From: JANXQG01 sp037147235
GTDB lineage: Bacteria; Planctomycetota; Planctomycetia; Pirellulales; Thermoguttaceae
NCBI GenBank assembly: GCA_037147235.1
Contig: JBAWVO010000036.1
Span: forward strand, 1-33,007
Length of the DNA: 33,007 nt
Direction of reading: 5' to 3'
Below the pieces are notes generated by a model that ran no database searches, was not told where the DNA came from, and saw nothing but the letters and a program-made list of their open reading frames with translations. Both the position numbers and the translations under genes were made by a program. Each line of letters opens with the position of its first letter. The stretch's first letter is position 1. Below, piece by piece: positions 8,580 through 16,203 of the stretch.

Positions 8580-9331
8580 GAGGGAATTTTCTCCGCGGCT
8601 GGCAACGGATGCCCGTTCGTCAGCTCGAGGAACAGATGCTCCAACGCCTGGTGCGGTGAGGAAAGTTCCTGCCGCAACTCGGCCAGCGTGCCGAGAAAGT
8701 CCAATTGTCCATGGTTCAGGATGCCGATGCGGTCGGCGATTTCCTCGGCCAAGGCCAGGGTGTGCGTCGACATGAGTACGGTCTTGCCGGCCTCGGCTTC
8801 GGCCCGCAGTAGATCCTTGACTACGCGAGCACTGCGAGGATCAAGCCCCACCATCGGCTCATCGACCACCAGCACCTGCGGGTCATGTAACAAGGCGATG
8901 GCGAACACCAGTCGCTGCCGCATGCCGTGCGAGTAGGTTTCCGTGAGGTTGTCGAGGAAGCCGGCCAGTTCAAAGCGTTCTGCCTCGCGGGCGATGTGAT
9001 CGCGGGTCGTGGCCCTATCCAGACCGTGCATTTCTCCTGCGAATTCCAGAATTTCGCGGCCGGAAAGCTTCTCGTAAAGGTATTGCTCGTCGGGCACATA
9101 GCCCATAAGACGACTGGCTTCTCGCGGCTTGCGCGAACAATCGATGCCACACACCCGTACCTGGCCCGAATCGGGCTGTAGCAGGCCGACCAACATTCGG
9201 ATCGCCGTGGTCTTGCCGGCACCGTTCGGGCCTAGCAGGGCGAAAAGCTCGCCCCGGGGAATGGTCAGTGCCAGCTCGTTCACTGCCACGGTCCGGCCGT
9301 ATCGACGAATTACCAGTTCAAACTCGATCAT
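8576..9331 (-). CDS. ABC transporter ATP-binding protein
   Basis: A 251-residue ATPase of the ABC-2/drug-export type. It has a Walker A (GPNGAGKTT), a Q-loop region (MGYVPDEQYLYEKLSG), a signature motif SHGMRQRL (variant of LSGGQ, with SHGM), a Walker B (VLVVDEPMVGLD) and the switch histidine in STHTL. The open frame runs to 9688, but the first 119 codons are antisense-like sequence over the neighbouring gene; the ATG at 9331 begins MIEFELVIRRYG, the normal start for the family, and overlaps the upstream stop as ATGA. It pairs with the downstream permease. Confidence 0.93.
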   Translation of the reverse strand: MIEFELVIRRYGRTVAVNELALTIPRGELFALLGPNGAGKTTAIRMLVGLLQPDSGQVRVCGIDCSRKPREASRLMGYVPDEQYLYEKLSGREILEFAGEMHGLDRATTRDHIAREAERFELAGFLDNLTETYSHGMRQRLVFAIALLHDPQVLVVDEPMVGLDPRSARVVKDLLRAEAEAGKTVLMSTHTLALAEEIADRIGILNHGQLDFLGTLAELRQELSSPHQALEHLFLELTNGHPLPAAEKIPS

Positions 9332-10275
9332 GGTTGCGCTGCGGGTTGGTGCCTCGGGAATTCCTGATGTGCGTCTCGCAACTTGGTTGCATCCTTCTCG
9401 GGCATCCGGGTGAACAACAGGCTGTGATCGCCCAGGAGAACTTCCTGCCGTAGGACGGTACCCGCGCGACGGACCCAGAGTCGATTGCGGATGTTTTTGT
9501 CGCTGCCGGGGCCTTCGCGGGCATCGGTGCGGTAGACCACCACCCACATGGGTTCCAACTGTCCATTCCACTCCATTCGAGCCTGTTCTTCCACCCTGGC
9601 GAAAAGAACTTCGGTCGGCGTTCGTCCTTGAATCATGTCCATGGAATGGCTCGGCAGGGCCAATGGACTGTAGGAAACGATTGTCCAAGACTGGCCCAGG
9701 TGCAGACCGCGCAGTTCCATTTCGGGTGCGAAACTGTCGCGAATCTTGCTATCGGGCATTGGCAATTCGATGTTCGGATTGTCGTAATTGCCAACGCGGA
9801 CGCTAAGCTTGAGCTTGTCTCCCTCCACGTTACCCTCGATTTTTACTAGGCTTGGTCCGCTCTTAGGACGAAATTTTGAGTAGAAGGAGATCAGTTGATT
9901 GAGGGCTGAATTCGTGATTAGATTACTCTCCACTTCCATTTCCATGCTTCCGGCAGCGTCGGTGCCGGCACGGGCGATGGCTCGCAGATAAACCGGAAGA
10001 AGCTCATTCAAGGGAAGATGGTCGAAATGGACAAGGCTGTGGATTTCGGTAGTATCGGTCGACTGCTGGCAGATTTCGCTCAAGGCCCAGCCTAAACGGT
10101 GCTCATTCAAAAAGAGACACCATGCCACGGGGGGGGGGTGCTTGTCGGCATCCGCTGATTCATAAATAGGAGGCTCCCCTGAGAAAAAGGGGGGCATAAT
10201 TTTACGGATTGCCAGCCAACTCATGGCTGTTAGCCACAAAGCAAGGACGGCAAGCCGATACCAACGAGTCTTCAT
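9328..10275 (-). CDS. Membrane-anchored protein of unknown function in the ABC operon
   Basis: A 315-residue protein starting MKTRWYRLAVLALWL with one N-terminal membrane anchor (about residues 7-24) followed by a probably extracytoplasmic domain. I do not recognise a family. The start at 10275 was chosen because the longer frame (to 10536) passes through a palindromic intergenic repeat; no strong ribosome site is visible. It heads a three-gene unit with the ATPase and permease, linked by ATGA overlaps, so it may supply or process the exported substrate, or act as an accessory lipid or envelope protein (inference). A run of nine G in the plus strand (10130-10138) encodes its Pro-rich stretch HPPPVAW. 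Confidence 0.7.
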   Translation of the reverse strand: MKTRWYRLAVLALWLTAMSWLAIRKIMPPFFSGEPPIYESADADKHPPPVAWCLFLNEHRLGWALSEICQQSTDTTEIHSLVHFDHLPLNELLPVYLRAIARAGTDAAGSMEMEVESNLITNSALNQLISFYSKFRPKSGPSLVKIEGNVEGDKLKLSVRVGNYDNPNIELPMPDSKIRDSFAPEMELRGLHLGQSWTIVSYSPLALPSHSMDMIQGRTPTEVLFARVEEQARMEWNGQLEPMWVVVYRTDAREGPGSDKNIRNRLWVRRAGTVLRQEVLLGDHSLLFTRMPEKDATKLRDAHQEFPRHQPAAQP

Positions 10276-10387
10276 CGTTATGATCGTGATTAAAAACCTC
10301 CACCCAACGGGCGGGTCATGGTTTCTGAACGTCGGGGTTCCGCTGAGAATCCCTGAAATCTGTTCCGCTTGGGCATTGTATACTGTC

Positions 10388-10487
10388 CGCGGTTGAGATT
10401 GTCCCAATCCATACCAGCCCAAAGCGCAAGCGAGGCAACGCTTAGCAACCTCGCTCGCGCTTCGGGCTAGTGTCAGTCTCAACCGCG
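10388..10487. repeat. Nested inverted repeat with flanking direct repeats
   Basis: An outer perfect 11-bp stem (CGCGGTTGAGA at 10388-10398; its complement at 10477-10487) encloses an inner 20-bp stem (10416-10435 with 10449-10468) that has two mismatches and a 13-base loop. GCATTGTA occurs as a direct repeat on both sides (10373-10380 and 10489-10496). It resembles a small mobile palindrome. It lies just upstream of the gene starting at 10275. Read as protein on the minus strand it gives LTLARSASE, a peptide I recall as a frequent false annotation in planctomycetes. Confidence 0.8.
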
Positions 10488-10523
10488 AGCATTGTAGCAT
10501 ACCCTGACGAGTAAAGAAATCGT

Positions 10524-10634
10524 GGCCCTCCGCCAAGTTTGTGGTGCGGGCGTCTCGCCTGCCTGGTTCAACTACAACATCTTGGGCAGGCGAGATGCCC
10601 GCACCACAATTATCCGTAAACCCGGCGGAGAGCC
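10524..10634. repeat. 111-bp palindromic element, copy 1
   Basis: The ends GGCCCTCCGCC and GGCGGAGAGCC are inverted repeats (one mismatch). Inside, TTGTGGTGCGGGCGTCTCG starts a 25-bp arm that pairs with the right half across a loop. It is the same length as the copy at 15696-15806 and differs at six positions, all transitions. Copy 1 sits upstream of the cyclophilin gene. Confidence 0.92.
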
Positions 10635-10722
10635 GAAATCGTTTAATCGCCCTTGTGGCAAACGTCCATTGTGAGGATGATGTGCAGGTCTAGGAAGTTT
10701 TGGTCAGCATGGAGGCAAAGTA

Positions 10723-11412
10723 GTGCAACCCTTACGAAAATCGATTCTAGCGTTGTTTGTTTTGATCCCCGTTTTGGCCGGTTGCCAGAAAGGTGGCGAT
10801 TCGACCCAGCCCACGACGGCGGTTACCGGGCCTGGCGGTGAGAAGGCCGAAACTCGTACTGCGGCCGAAGCACCGCTGGTGAAGTCCGACCAGGATCCGC
10901 AACACCCGATTTACGAGTTTGAAACAAGCCAGGGCAAGTTCACCGTGCGGTTGGATGCCGAGAAAGCTCCGTTGACCGTATATAACTTCCGCAACTATGT
11001 GACCCGTGGTCATTATGACCTGACGATTTTCCATCAGGTACTCAAGGGTTCGCTCCAGATCGTGTTGGGGGGCGGTTACACGGCCGATCTCAAGGAGAAG
11101 GCCGCGCTGACACCCATTCGAAACGAGGCCCACAACGGTTTGAAGAACCGTCGCGGCTCGATCACCATGGCCCGTCGCGCCAACGATGAAGATAGCGCAA
11201 CGTGTCAGTTCTTCATCAATATCGCTGACAATGATGCCCTTAATTTCAAATCGCGATCCCCGAATGGCTACGGCTACTGCGCTTTTGGGGAAGTAACCGA
11301 AGGCATGGAGGTTATCGACCGGATTGCAACGGCACCCGTTCATGACACCGATAAATTCGTGGGCCTGCCGGTGGAGACCATCGTGATCAAGTCGATTCGT
11401 CAGGTCAAATAG
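10723..11412 (+). CDS. Lipoprotein peptidyl-prolyl cis-trans isomerase (cyclophilin type)
   Basis: A 229-residue protein starting at GTG 10723, with GGAGG (10711-10715) seven bases upstream. Residues 1-21 form a lipoprotein signal with the lipobox VLAGC (C21). A low-complexity linker follows to about residue 60, then a cyclophilin fold: FETSQGKFTVRL, NFRNYV, SITMARR, SATCQFFIN (160-166) and FGEVTEGMEVIDRIA. It should act on periplasmic or surface proteins as a proline isomerase or chaperone. The motif normally written FHRVI-GFMIQGG reads FHQVLKGSLQIVLGG here (103-117), so the catalytic Arg is Gln105 and the usual Phe/Gln positions are changed; catalysis may be weak or absent. Confidence 0.9.
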   Translation: MQPLRKSILALFVLIPVLAGCQKGGDSTQPTTAVTGPGGEKAETRTAAEAPLVKSDQDPQHPIYEFETSQGKFTVRLDAEKAPLTVYNFRNYVTRGHYDLTIFHQVLKGSLQIVLGGGYTADLKEKAALTPIRNEAHNGLKNRRGSITMARRANDEDSATCQFFINIADNDALNFKSRSPNGYGYCAFGEVTEGMEVIDRIATAPVHDTDKFVGLPVETIVIKSIRQVK

Positions 11413-11536
11413 TGAAATTGAATCGCTGGCACGTAAATCTTGAGGAGGCTACTGGTCGTTCCCTCCTTTCCAAGAGGGGGCTTGATCTGCACTTCGGATT
11501 TTCAGATAGCCTTTAAGGGAAATCGGTTGGGGCTGG

Positions 11537-11566
11537 TTGACAAATGCCCCCATTTTCTGCGATAAT
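11537..11566 (+). promoter_or_regulatory. Sigma-70-like promoter
   Basis: A perfect -35 TTGACA (11537-11542) and a -10 GATAAT (11561-11566, five of six matches) are 18 bases apart. The -10 lies 47 bases before the zinc-ribbon start at 11614, so this is a good candidate promoter for it. Confidence 0.6.
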
Positions 11567-11613
11567 GTGTCTGCTCGTGAAGGTGTCTGCAGGAAAAAGG
11601 AGGTAAGCCATAC

Positions 11614-11859
11614 ATGTCACATACCACGTATTTTATCCAGGAATGTCCGACTTGTGGGCGACGACTTCGAATTCGAGTTGACTATCTAGGTAAGCGAGTC
11701 GCATGCCAGCATTGTCAGGGGGCGTTCGTGGCTACCGAGTCTTCAAACGTGCGGGGCGAACCGGTCGATCAGGGCAGCTCCCTTTTGCGGCGGGCAAATG
11801 AGTTGCTCGATTCGGTTGCGCAGAGAAAACTTTCCAGCCGACCTTCGGTGACCAAGTAA
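11614..11859 (+). CDS. Small zinc-ribbon protein
   Basis: An 81-residue protein with CPTCG (residues 11-15) and CQHC (31-34), two knuckles of a zinc ribbon, in a pattern common in short planctomycete proteins (IxCPxCGxxLRI, then GKxVxCxxC). AAGGAGG at 11598-11604 precedes the ATG by nine bases. A Ser/Arg-rich tail follows the ribbon. Zinc binding is inferred from the four cysteines; the partner, possibly nucleic acid or protein, is unknown. It has its own promoter candidate and ends just before a perfect 24-bp hairpin. Confidence 0.75.
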   Translation: MSHTTYFIQECPTCGRRLRIRVDYLGKRVACQHCQGAFVATESSNVRGEPVDQGSSLLRRANELLDSVAQRKLSSRPSVTK

Positions 11860-11893
11860 AGCTTCAGTGGCTTGGACCGAAATAAGGTTTTCG

Positions 11894-11953
11894 GTAGGAT
11901 GGACTTCCAAGTCCGTCTTTGCTTTCGCGGACGGACTTGGAAGTCCATCCTAC
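11894..11953. repeat. Perfect 24-bp inverted repeat between convergent genes
   Basis: Positions 11894-11917 (beginning GTAGGATGGACTTCC) are exactly complementary to 11930-11953, with a 12-base loop (11918-11929). Each arm contains the smaller near-palindrome GGACTTCCAAGTCC, so alternative folds exist. It lies 35 bases after the zinc-ribbon stop and just before the aroA stop, so it may act as a bidirectional transcription stop, although no long T-tract follows. Confidence 0.93.
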
Positions 11954-11967
11954 GCATTTCTCGCACT

Positions 11968-13251
11968 CTACATCTCTTGGCCCAGGCTCGCCAAATCGCT
12001 AAAGAAATTTGGGTAGGTTTTCGACGTACAGCGGGGATCACGGATTACCACCCCAGGCACAACTAGCCCCACCAAGGCCATGCTCATCGCCATGCGATGA
12101 TCGTCGTAGGTGTCGATGGCGGCACCGTGCAGCGGCTTGGGCGTGATCCGCAATCCGTCGGCACGCTCGTCAATCTCGGCTCCGAATTTGCGAAGTTCCG
12201 TGGCCAGTGCCGCGATGCGATCGGTCTCTTTGTGGCGGATGTGTCCTACGTTGCAAATCGTCGTAGGCCCCTCGGCAAACAAGGCTACCGCGCCGAGGGT
12301 TTGCACCGTGTCGCTGATGGCGTTCATGTCGACGTCGATACCGCGCAATGGTCTTCCTTGCACGGTGATTTGGGTGTCACCCTCCAGGACCGCGCAGCCC
12401 ATCTTTCGCAGGCAATCGCAAAAGGCCACGTCGCCCTGAAGGCTATTGCGGGACAGCCCCTCCACGGTGACGTTACCTCCCGCAATGGCCGCGGCAGCGA
12501 AGAAATAACTGGCCGCCGAGGCATCGGGTTCGATCGCATAAATGCGACCATGATAGGACTGGGGTGCCGGCACGCGGAGAGGAAAATCGTCGGAAGCCGT
12601 CATAACGCCGAAGGCCCGCATCACGGCCAGCGTCATCGTGACATAGGGCTTCGAGACCAGTTCACCGTGGACGGCAAGCACGACATCGCTGGCCGCACAC
12701 GGGGATGCCAACAGCAAGGCACTGAGGAACTGGCTGGATAGGTTGCCGGCCACTTCCGCCCGACCACCAGGCAGGCCGGCAGCGCGAACTCTGACCGGCG
12801 GGCAACCGTTGCCGGTCTCGCTCGTCGCGTCGGCACCCAGTTGTCGCAAGGCATCGAGCAAGTCTTCGATGGGGCGCTCGCGCATCCGCGGCGTGCCATC
12901 GAGCCGATAGACGCCGCGGCCGAGCGCGACCATTGCCGTGAGGAAACGGATCGTGGTACCGCTGTTGCCCAGCACCATGTCCGCGGATGCGGCAGGGGGA
13001 TGGCCATCGCAACCGGTCACGCGGAGGGTCCGTGCGATGCGATCATGATCGACCGGCAGACCAAGTTGCCGGAGGCCCTCGATCATTACCTGAGTGTCGT
13101 CGCATTCCAGGGCACCGGTGAGCAACGACTCGCCCTGGGCCAGCGCAGCGCAAACCAAGGCACGGTTGGTAATGCTTTTTGAACCCGGCGGTCGGATATT
13201 GGCCCGTAGCGGCCCCGTCGGCTGAATCTCGATGGAATCAATGCGAGACAT
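11968..13251 (-). CDS. aroA: 3-phosphoshikimate 1-carboxyvinyltransferase (EPSP synthase)
   Basis: A 427-residue enzyme that joins shikimate-3-phosphate and phosphoenolpyruvate, the sixth step of the shikimate pathway. All core motifs are present: PGSKSITNRAL (22-32), LGNSGTTIRFLTA, DGTPRMRERPI, SSQFLSALLLASP, EPDASAASYF, HKETDRIA and YDDHRMAM. The ATG at 13251 (MSRIDSIEI) was chosen; the frame runs 28 codons further upstream without family resemblance. It is followed upstream by trpS on the same strand. Substrate-binding Lys and Arg residues are retained, so it should be active. Confidence 0.96.
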   Translation of the reverse strand: MSRIDSIEIQPTGPLRANIRPPGSKSITNRALVCAALAQGESLLTGALECDDTQVMIEGLRQLGLPVDHDRIARTLRVTGCDGHPPAASADMVLGNSGTTIRFLTAMVALGRGVYRLDGTPRMRERPIEDLLDALRQLGADATSETGNGCPPVRVRAAGLPGGRAEVAGNLSSQFLSALLLASPCAASDVVLAVHGELVSKPYVTMTLAVMRAFGVMTASDDFPLRVPAPQSYHGRIYAIEPDASAASYFFAAAAIAGGNVTVEGLSRNSLQGDVAFCDCLRKMGCAVLEGDTQITVQGRPLRGIDVDMNAISDTVQTLGAVALFAEGPTTICNVGHIRHKETDRIAALATELRKFGAEIDERADGLRITPKPLHGAAIDTYDDHRMAMSMALVGLVVPGVVIRDPRCTSKTYPNFFSDLASLGQEM

Positions 13252-13354
13252 GCCCTTATGATACCGCAGCCAACTGCGGCCGGCAAGCCAAGCAAGTAAT
13301 TCAGCAATTCCGGGCCCAATTCGGAGCGAATTCATGGTCGTGGATGACCACGCT

Positions 13355-14323
13355 CTACTTCACCCCGCAGGCTTTCTGCGCCCGCAACAGCACTTCGGCC
13401 GCTTTCTTGCGAGCGGTCGCAGACCCGTCGCCGAGAATCTCGCGGACCCGCTCGGGATGGGCGACCAGTTCCTCGCGTCGCTGCCGGGCTGCCGCAAAGA
13501 ACTCGACGGCCAGATCGGCCAGGGCTTTTTTCACGTCGCCGTATCCGAAGCCGCCGCGGCGATAGGTCGCCGCGAGCGTCTGACTCTGCTCATCGGACGC
13601 AAAGAGCGAGTAGAGTTCAAACAAGTGGTCGCCTTCGGGCGGTTTCGGCTGCTCTGGAAGCCGCGAGTCGGTGACGATCCGCATAATCTGTTTGCGCAGA
13701 ACCTTGGGATCCTCGAAAACCGCCAGCGTGTTGTCGTAACTCTTCGACATTTTCTGGCCATCGATGCCGGGAACTCGGGCGGAACTGTCGAGAATCTTCT
13801 CCTTGGGCAACACGAAGGTCTCGCCGAACTCGTGATTGAAACTGCCGGCCAGGTCACGCGCCACCTCGATATGCTGGACTTGGTCCTCGCCGACGGGCAC
13901 GATATTGGAGTCGTAGATCAAGATGTCGGCCGCCATGAGCACCGGATAGGTGAATAGCCCGGCGTCGGCGCGAAGCCCACGAGCCTTCTTGTCTTTGTAC
14001 GAAACGCATCGCTCCAGCAGGCCCATGGGAGTGCCGCTGAGAAGGAGCCAGCAGAGCTGGGTGACCTCGGGCACGTCCGATTGCAGGAACAGCGCGGCCC
14101 GATTCGGATCAAGCCCCAGGGCCAATAAATCGAGTGCCGCATCGAGCGTATAGCCTCGCAACTTTGCGGGATTGCGAACGGTTGTCAATGCGTGCAGGTC
14201 GGCAATGAAGTAAAAGGCCGTTTCGGGCTTGTCTTGCAGGTCAAGGTACTGGCGGATCGCACCGAAGTAGTTGCCCCAATGGAAACGCCCGGTCGGTTGG
14301 ATCCCGGAAAGAATACGTGGCAT
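13355..14323 (-). CDS. trpS: Tryptophan--tRNA ligase
   Basis: A 322-residue class I aminoacyl-tRNA synthetase. It begins RILSGIQPTGRFHWGN, where HWGN is the HIGH-motif equivalent, and has GEDQVQHIEVARD and the KMSKS loop (191-195), followed by SYDN. Length is normal for bacterial TrpS. The ATG at 14323 is followed upstream by a 65-base 7-bp repeat array that separates it from pyrD. No Shine-Dalgarno is visible: on the mRNA the upstream bases read CTCCTAACTCCTACTCAGCC, which resembles the anti-Shine-Dalgarno end of 16S rRNA rather than a ribosome site. Its function is charging tRNA-Trp in the cytoplasm. Confidence 0.96.
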   Translation of the reverse strand: MPRILSGIQPTGRFHWGNYFGAIRQYLDLQDKPETAFYFIADLHALTTVRNPAKLRGYTLDAALDLLALGLDPNRAALFLQSDVPEVTQLCWLLLSGTPMGLLERCVSYKDKKARGLRADAGLFTYPVLMAADILIYDSNIVPVGEDQVQHIEVARDLAGSFNHEFGETFVLPKEKILDSSARVPGIDGQKMSKSYDNTLAVFEDPKVLRKQIMRIVTDSRLPEQPKPPEGDHLFELYSLFASDEQSQTLAATYRRGGFGYGDVKKALADLAVEFFAAARQRREELVAHPERVREILGDGSATARKKAAEVLLRAQKACGVK

Positions 14324-14330
14324 GGCTGAG

Positions 14331-14395
14331 TAGGAGTTAGGAGTTAGGAGTTAGGGGCTAGGAGTTGGGAGTTGGGGGAGTTGGGAGTTAGGATG
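14331..14395. repeat. 7-bp repeat array between trpS and pyrD
   Basis: About nine units: TAGGAGT three times, TAGGGGC, TAGGAGT, TGGGAGT, a 9-base TGGGGGAGT, TGGGAGT and TAGGATG. Minus-strand transcripts read repeated CTCCTAA. It fills the pyrD-trpS gap. Confidence 0.9.
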
Positions 14396-14399
14396 TTGG

Positions 14400-15323
14400 T
14401 CACTCGACGATGAGCGTTCCCACGATCTCGCTCACGGATGCGGCACCGAGTTCTCGCAGTGCCGCCGGTAGGGCATCGAGTACTTGGATCGAAGCGGTGG
14501 GGTTGTAAAAGTTCGCGGTGCCAATTTGGACGGCCGTGGCCCCCGCAACAAGGAAATCCATGACATCGTCGATTGTGGCGATGCCACCGATGCCAACAAT
14601 CGGTATTCGCACCGACTGAGCCGCCTGAAAGACGGCCCGTAAAGCGATCGGCTTGATGGCGGGGCCGCTCAGCCCCCCCATCATCCGTCCCAGTTGTGAT
14701 CGCCGCCGCCGCCAGTTGATGGCCATGCCCAGGCAGGTGTTGATTAGGGCGATGGCATCGCAGCCTCCGGCCTCGGCCGCGCGGGCAATTCGGACGACAT
14801 CGGTCACGTTGGGCGTGAGTTTGGTGATGATCGGCACACGGCATGCTTTGCGGACGCCGGCCACCACGGCCTCGCACATTGCCGGATCCGTGCCAAAATC
14901 GACTCCGCCGCTGACATTGGGACATGAGATATTCAGTTCCAAGGCATCAACGCCCGGCAATCCATCGAGCCTGGCCGCCATATCGACGAATTCCTGTTGG
15001 CTCTTGCCCGCGATGCTGACGATGATCTTCGTGCCCAACCCAGCCAGATAGGGCAGCGAATGAGTGATGAACGATTCGATGCCATCGTTATCCAGGCCGA
15101 TCGAATTGAGCATGCCGCTGCTGGTTTCGTAGGTCCGCGGCGGCGGATTACCGGGGCGAGGATTCTGCGTGATGGTTTTCGGTAGAATGCCGCCTAGGCG
15201 GCCAAGGTCCACAAGACCGGCCATCTCCCGCGCATAGCCAAAGGTCCCCGAGGCCACCAAGATAGGGCTGGCTAAGCGTAATCGCCCAAGATTTACGGTA
15301 AGATCCACATCGACAAGATTCAC
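14400..15323 (-). CDS. pyrD: Dihydroorotate dehydrogenase, class 1B type
   Basis: A 307-residue flavoenzyme oxidising dihydroorotate to orotate in pyrimidine synthesis. Motifs are LASPILVASGTFGYA, the NISCPNV region with the class 1 catalytic cysteine (about residue 134), IITKLTPNVTD and IVGIGGI. The frame is open to 15497, but that upstream part overlaps the small lipoprotein gene, and a likely promoter sits at 15385-15413. The GTG at 15323 gives the normal class 1 length; TTG codons at 15329 and 15344 are alternatives. No PyrK electron-transfer subunit gene is adjacent, which is expected for class 1B, so the partner lies elsewhere or the enzyme belongs to another subclass. Confidence 0.92.
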   Translation of the reverse strand: MNLVDVDLTVNLGRLRLASPILVASGTFGYAREMAGLVDLGRLGGILPKTITQNPRPGNPPPRTYETSSGMLNSIGLDNDGIESFITHSLPYLAGLGTKIIVSIAGKSQQEFVDMAARLDGLPGVDALELNISCPNVSGGVDFGTDPAMCEAVVAGVRKACRVPIITKLTPNVTDVVRIARAAEAGGCDAIALINTCLGMAINWRRRRSQLGRMMGGLSGPAIKPIALRAVFQAAQSVRIPIVGIGGIATIDDVMDFLVAGATAVQIGTANFYNPTASIQVLDALPAALRELGAASVSEIVGTLIVE

Positions 15324-15384
15324 GATCAAGTTGGCTTTCGGCAAGACATGGCGGCATGGGGCTGCCGCGCAACCCAAAAGCACC

Positions 15385-15413
15385 AGTCTAGGGCTTTGGC
15401 CGAGAACTGTCAA
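15385..15413 (-). promoter_or_regulatory. Probable pyrD promoter
   Basis: On the minus strand TTGACA (15413-15408) and TAGACT (15390-15385) are 17 bases apart. Transcription would start near 15378, giving a leader of about 55 bases before the GTG at 15323. The -35 lies just after the stop of the upstream lipoprotein gene (15425). Confidence 0.55.
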
Positions 15414-15424
15414 TTTGCCTGCGA

Positions 15425-15643
15425 TTAGATCAAACCGCCGTGGGTTCGGAAGGGAGTCATGTGGTCCGGCTGATCGAGCAACCAGAACCGCTCCCATTCG
15501 TCCTGTAAGAGACGAAGGTTCTCGGACACGTAAATCGCTTGCTGCGCACGGCGATTCGGATCACCCGAGAAAAGGGGGATAGCACACCCGCTGGTCAGGG
15601 ACATCAGCCAACCCAAGGTCAGCGTCAAAATCAATTTCCGCAT
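15425..15643 (-). CDS. Small conserved lipoprotein
   Basis: A 72-residue protein with a lipoprotein signal (MRKLILTLTLGWLMSLTSGC; acylated C20). The mature part has GDPNRRAQQAIYVSENLR and a Trp-rich C-terminus WERFWLLDQPDHMTPFRTHGG. I recall similar proteins with the same ending across planctomycetes, but the function is unknown. AAGGAT lies eight bases before the ATG at 15643. It is preceded by the second 111-bp palindrome and followed by the pyrD promoter. Confidence 0.8.
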   Translation of the reverse strand: MRKLILTLTLGWLMSLTSGCAIPLFSGDPNRRAQQAIYVSENLRLLQDEWERFWLLDQPDHMTPFRTHGGLI

Positions 15644-15695
15644 CGGACGAATCCTTCGTACAAGGGAACGAAAATCAAGTCGGGAAAACTTTCTT

Positions 15696-15806
15696 GGCTC
15701 TCCGCCAAGTTTGTGGTGCGGGCGTCTCGCCTGCCTAGTTCAACCACAACATCTTGGGCAGGCGGGACGCCCGCACCACAATTATCCGCAAACCCGGCGG
15801 AGAGCC
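15696..15806. repeat. 111-bp palindromic element, copy 2
   Basis: GGCTCTCCGCC at the left is a perfect inverted copy of GGCGGAGAGCC at the right. Inner arms of 25 bp starting TTGTGGTGCGGGCG pair with one mismatch. It differs from copy 1 at 10524-10634 at six of 111 positions. It lies between the lipoprotein start and the end of the HU gene. Confidence 0.92.
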
Positions 15807-15834
15807 ACTTTTTTCAAACCTACCAAGAACGCCA

Positions 15835-16203
15835 TCAGGCTAGGGGTCGTAACTTTTTGAGGCCGCGTTTTTTTGCTAACCTACCGTCTTCTGCTGCTGC
15901 CTTCGCCCGAGCTGCTGCCTGGTGTTCCGGCTCCTGGACACGCTGCTCCATCACTTTGCCCGGCTTGAAGGTGACGACATGCTTCTCGGGAACAAAGACT
16001 TTATCACCCGTTCGTGGGTTTCGGGCCTTTCGCGGTGCCCGTCGTTTGACTTCAAACACGCCAAAATTACGCAGTTCAATGCGGCCCCCCTCTACTAGGG
16101 TTTCAACGATCACGTTAAAGGTCTTCTGCACAATTTCCTTAGTCTGAAACTGAGTCAGTCCAATTTCCTCGGAAATGGTGCGAACAATCTCCTTCTTGGT
16201 CAC
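15835..16203 (-). CDS. HU/IHF-family DNA-binding protein with basic tail
   Basis: A 122-residue protein. Residues 1-90 match HU/IHF: MTKKEIVRTISEEIGLTQ, GGRIELRNFGVFEVKRR, ARNPRTGDKVFVPEK and FKPGKVM, including the DNA-intercalating RNPRTG arm. Residues 91-122 form an Ala/Lys/Arg-rich extension absent from standard 90-residue HU. The start is GTG at 16203, with AGGAG ten bases upstream. HU proteins bend and compact DNA and assist replication and repair; the tail probably adds DNA contacts, as in histone-H1-like extensions. Confidence 0.93.
   Translation of the reverse strand: MTKKEIVRTISEEIGLTQFQTKEIVQKTFNVIVETLVEGGRIELRNFGVFEVKRRAPRKARNPRTGDKVFVPEKHVVTFKPGKVMEQRVQEPEHQAAARAKAAAEDGRLAKKRGLKKLRPLA

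Noticed and set aside
9331..9688. 119 extra N-terminal codons on the ABC ATPase
   Set aside because: They overlap the upstream gene in another frame and look unlike the ABC family; the ATG at 9331 has the normal start and an ATGA overlap.
14324..14399. T-box or trp attenuator before trpS
   Set aside because: No T-box core, anti-terminator or Trp leader peptide is visible; the gap is filled by the heptamer array.
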